DNA of 14,370 nt, taken from NCBI GenBank assembly GCA_955652025.1, contig CATPAO010000242.1, positions 1 through 14,370 of the forward strand. The letters run 5' to 3'. The notes under the pieces were generated by a model that saw only the letters and a program-made list of their open reading frames with translations, did not search any database and was not told the DNA's origin. Origin of the DNA: Casimicrobiaceae bacterium (GTDB taxonomy: Bacteria; Pseudomonadota; Gammaproteobacteria; Burkholderiales; Casimicrobiaceae). Below are positions 14,147 to 14,370 of this stretch, one piece after another (the stretch's first letter is position 1; the number at the start of each line of letters is the position of its first letter). The position numbers and the translations under genes are program-made.

Positions 14147-14370
14147 TTATTTGCTCCCCTGCCCCTTGACGTAAGACACGATCAACGTCAGGATCGCGCC
14201 GCCAATGCCGCTGCCGGCCACGTGGGCGATGATCGAGCCGATGTCCATGCCTCCCGACGCCGCGCCCGCCGCCGCGCCGGCAGCCGCCGGGGCCACCTTG
14301 CCCGGCAAGCCCATCGCTCCCATTATCCAGCCGCCCGCACCACCGCCGATCAGGCCGGCCATGGTGTTGC
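14147..14370 (-). CDS. Small Gly/Ala-rich membrane protein, 5' end outside the window
   Basis: The frame is open through the right edge of the window, so the start codon is probably outside; an internal ATG at 14362 is within the conserved-looking GNTMAGLIGG segment. The visible 73 or so residues are rich in Gly and Ala, with a hydrophobic segment near the C-terminus (GGAILTLIVSYV) after GGMDIGSIIAHVAGSGIGG. This matches a common type of short uncharacterised membrane protein with glycine-zipper-like helices. It is a single gene closed by its own terminator. Function unknown. Confidence 0.75.
   Translation of the reverse strand, partial: NTMAGLIGGGAGGWIMGAMGLPGKVAPAAAGAAAGAASGGMDIGSIIAHVAGSGIGGAILTLIVSYVKGQGSK

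Overview
The window looks like chromosomal DNA of a GC-rich betaproteobacterium, most likely Burkholderiales or a close relative. The reasons are the gene order yqgE-ruvX-pyrR-pyrB-pyrC', which is typical of that group, the inactive dihydroorotase partner paired with PyrB, and a GC-rich intergenic repeat of a style I associate with Burkholderiales. This placement is inferred from gene content; no rRNA or tRNA gene is present.

Left part (1-4.6 kb). A truncated HAD-type phosphatase gene (+) converges on a five-gene minus-strand operon read yqgE, ruvX, pyrR, pyrB, pyrC'. It covers a YqgE/AlgH protein, the pre-16S rRNA nuclease/resolvase-like RuvX, the PyrR family protein, aspartate transcarbamoylase and a zinc-ligand-less dihydroorotase. 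Two 84-bp near-identical tandem copies of a hairpin-rich repeat fill the pyrB-pyrC' gap. A promoter with a dyad over its -35 box lies so close to yqgE that the message could be almost leaderless. A possible 39-residue ORF sits in the gap before the next gene.

Middle part (4.6-11.2 kb). A MetE catalytic-domain-only methyltransferase (-) is divergent from a small exported BON-domain protein (+). Then come two tandem, clearly paralogous exported proteins of about 560 residues, here called A and B. Their N-terminal halves read like a caspase/CHAT-type (clan CD) fold with a His...Cys pair, and their C-terminal halves are helical and HEAT-like. All nine mature cysteines are conserved between the two. 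An unusual RNase HII gene follows B after 25 bp; it has a Bacillus-like N-terminal extension and GMG in place of the GRG motif. Overlapping and following its 3' end is a decayed copy of the 3' end of the BON gene. The block therefore carries traces of at least two duplication events. This A/B/rnhB/BON neighbourhood is the best candidate for an undescribed system; its function is unknown to me.

Right part (11.2-14.4 kb, all minus strand). A divergent EF-G-2-type GTPase lacks the catalytic His of the DTPGH motif. Upstream of it are a lipoprotein of unknown function, a clear intrinsic terminator, and the 3' part of a small glycine/alanine-rich membrane protein gene that runs off the window.
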